A DNA stretch of 5,293 bases from an uncultured Veillonella sp. (GTDB lineage: Bacteria; Bacillota; Negativicutes; Veillonellales; Veillonellaceae): contig CAAFUD010000158.1 of the NCBI GenBank assembly GCA_900766125.1, positions 1-5,293 on the forward strand, in the 5' to 3' direction. The translations under genes and the position numbers were made by a program. This document shows, piece by piece, positions 4,721 through 5,293 of this stretch. Each line of letters begins with the position of its first letter. The first letter of the stretch is position 1. The notes beneath the pieces were generated by a model. It saw only the letters and a list, made by a program, of their open reading frames with translations, ran no database searches and was not told the origin of the DNA.

Positions 4721-5293
4721 CTAAATATAGAACTCGATTTTGTCTTCTTTTGCTAGTTGGAATTGTTCGAAGATGTGGTTCCGTATATTAACAAAGTTAG
4801 CCGATGTACGGTCTGTTCTGTCGATGATGTTTACAGGGATTATAGTTTGTACTCGACCTGGATTTGCAGATAGTACTACAACGCGGTCTGCAAGAACTAC
4901 GGCTTCTTCAATGTCGTGCGTAACGAATACAACTGTTTTACCTTCTTCGCGGCAGATGCGAGAGATTTCGTCTTGCAAGTTGATACGTGTCAACGCATCA
5001 AGAGCGCCTAGTGGTTCGTCCATAAAGATAATATCTGGATCTACGGCTAGTGCACGGGCAATGGATACACGTTGTTGCATGCCCCCAGATAGTTCTGCAG
5101 GATAGCGATTGCGAGCATGATCGAGGCCTACCATTTTAACGTATTTATCGATGATAGCGGGACGCTCTTCTTTAGGCACCTTTTTACTTTCAAGGCCTAG
5201 TTCAATATTGCTTTCCACCGTACGCCACGGCAATAAGCCATAGTTTTGAAATACCGTTACATATCTGAGTTGAGGCGCTTTCACCTCTTCACC
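4721..5293 (-). CDS. ABC-transporter ATPase, nitrate/sulfonate/taurine type (5' end outside window)
   Basis: This is the ATP-binding subunit of an importer of the SsuB/TauB/NrtD group, which energises uptake of sulfonates, taurine, nitrate or related compounds. The visible 190 codons begin GEEVKAPQLR at the right edge and include the Q-loop (VFQNYGLLPWRTV), signature LSGGMQQRVSIARAL, Walker B IIFMDEP, D-loop GALDALT and switch histidine VTHDIEEA. Walker A is absent because the gene continues past the window; families of this type are about 250-260 residues. A GTG at 5284 could be mistaken for a start, but the frame stays open upstream and the missing P-loop shows it is internal. The substrate cannot be told from the ATPase alone. 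It ends at TAG 4723-4721, followed by a good terminator. Permease and binding-protein genes are expected further right. Confidence 0.93.
   Translation of the reverse strand, partial: GEEVKAPQLRYVTVFQNYGLLPWRTVESNIELGLESKKVPKEERPAIIDKYVKMVGLDHARNRYPAELSGGMQQRVSIARALAVDPDIIFMDEPLGALDALTRINLQDEISRICREEGKTVVFVTHDIEEAVVLADRVVVLSANPGRVQTIIPVNIIDRTDRTSANFVNIRNHIFEQFQLAKEDKIEFYI

Noticed and set aside
4740..5105. Plus-strand 121-codon frame opposite the ABC ATPase
   Set aside because: Antisense shadow of a highly conserved ATPase; Ser/Arg-rich with no domain features.
5282..5284. GTG as the start of the ABC ATPase
   Set aside because: The frame stays open to the window edge and the Walker A motif is still missing, so this codon is internal.

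Overview
The window looks like a chromosomal segment from a low-GC Firmicute. My best guess is Negativicutes, probably Veillonella. This rests on codon choice, strong AGGAGG-type ribosome binding sites, an RNase J and AT-rich spacers. It is an inference; no taxonomic marker gene is present. All four large genes lie on the minus strand.

Layout, left to right. (1) 1-1913, minus: most of an RNase J gene, cut at its 3' end by the window edge. It carries an unusual ~163-residue N-terminal extension rich in Arg, Asn, Thr, Gly and Gln. (2) 1914-2303: a spacer that is not empty. It holds a terminator for the gene to its right, a 58-codon open frame with no clear start, several perfect hairpins, and a second weaker terminator just upstream of the RNase J gene. 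(3) 2304-3383, minus: a membrane protein with a zinc ribbon, a DUF805 domain and an NTF2-like tail. (4) 3402-3476: three tandem 25-bp AT-rich repeats that run into the end of the next gene. (5) 3464-4255, minus: a uracil-DNA-glycosylase-superfamily protein. (6) 4353-4652: a compact toxin-antitoxin-like locus. (7) 4721-5293, minus: the C-terminal three quarters of an ABC-transporter ATPase of the nitrate/sulfonate/taurine type.

The most interesting part is region 6. A 31-residue hydrophobic peptide resembling Fst-family type I toxins is encoded on the plus strand (4412-4507), behind a perfect Shine-Dalgarno sequence. That Shine-Dalgarno can be buried in a leader hairpin. The gene ends at a 16-bp perfect, bidirectional terminator. 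A good promoter on the opposite strand would drive a short converging RNA of about 80 nt into the same terminator. That RNA would be complementary to the toxin mRNA at the terminator and also, through two separated direct repeats, at the start codon and the first codons. This is the architecture of the par (RNA I/RNA II) type I addiction module of enterococcal plasmid pAD1, here apparently on a chromosome in a different lineage.

The other genes do not form an obvious pathway: RNA decay, a membrane protein of unknown role, a DNA-repair-like enzyme and a nutrient importer. The glycosylase and DUF805 genes may be co-transcribed, since no strong terminator separates them.
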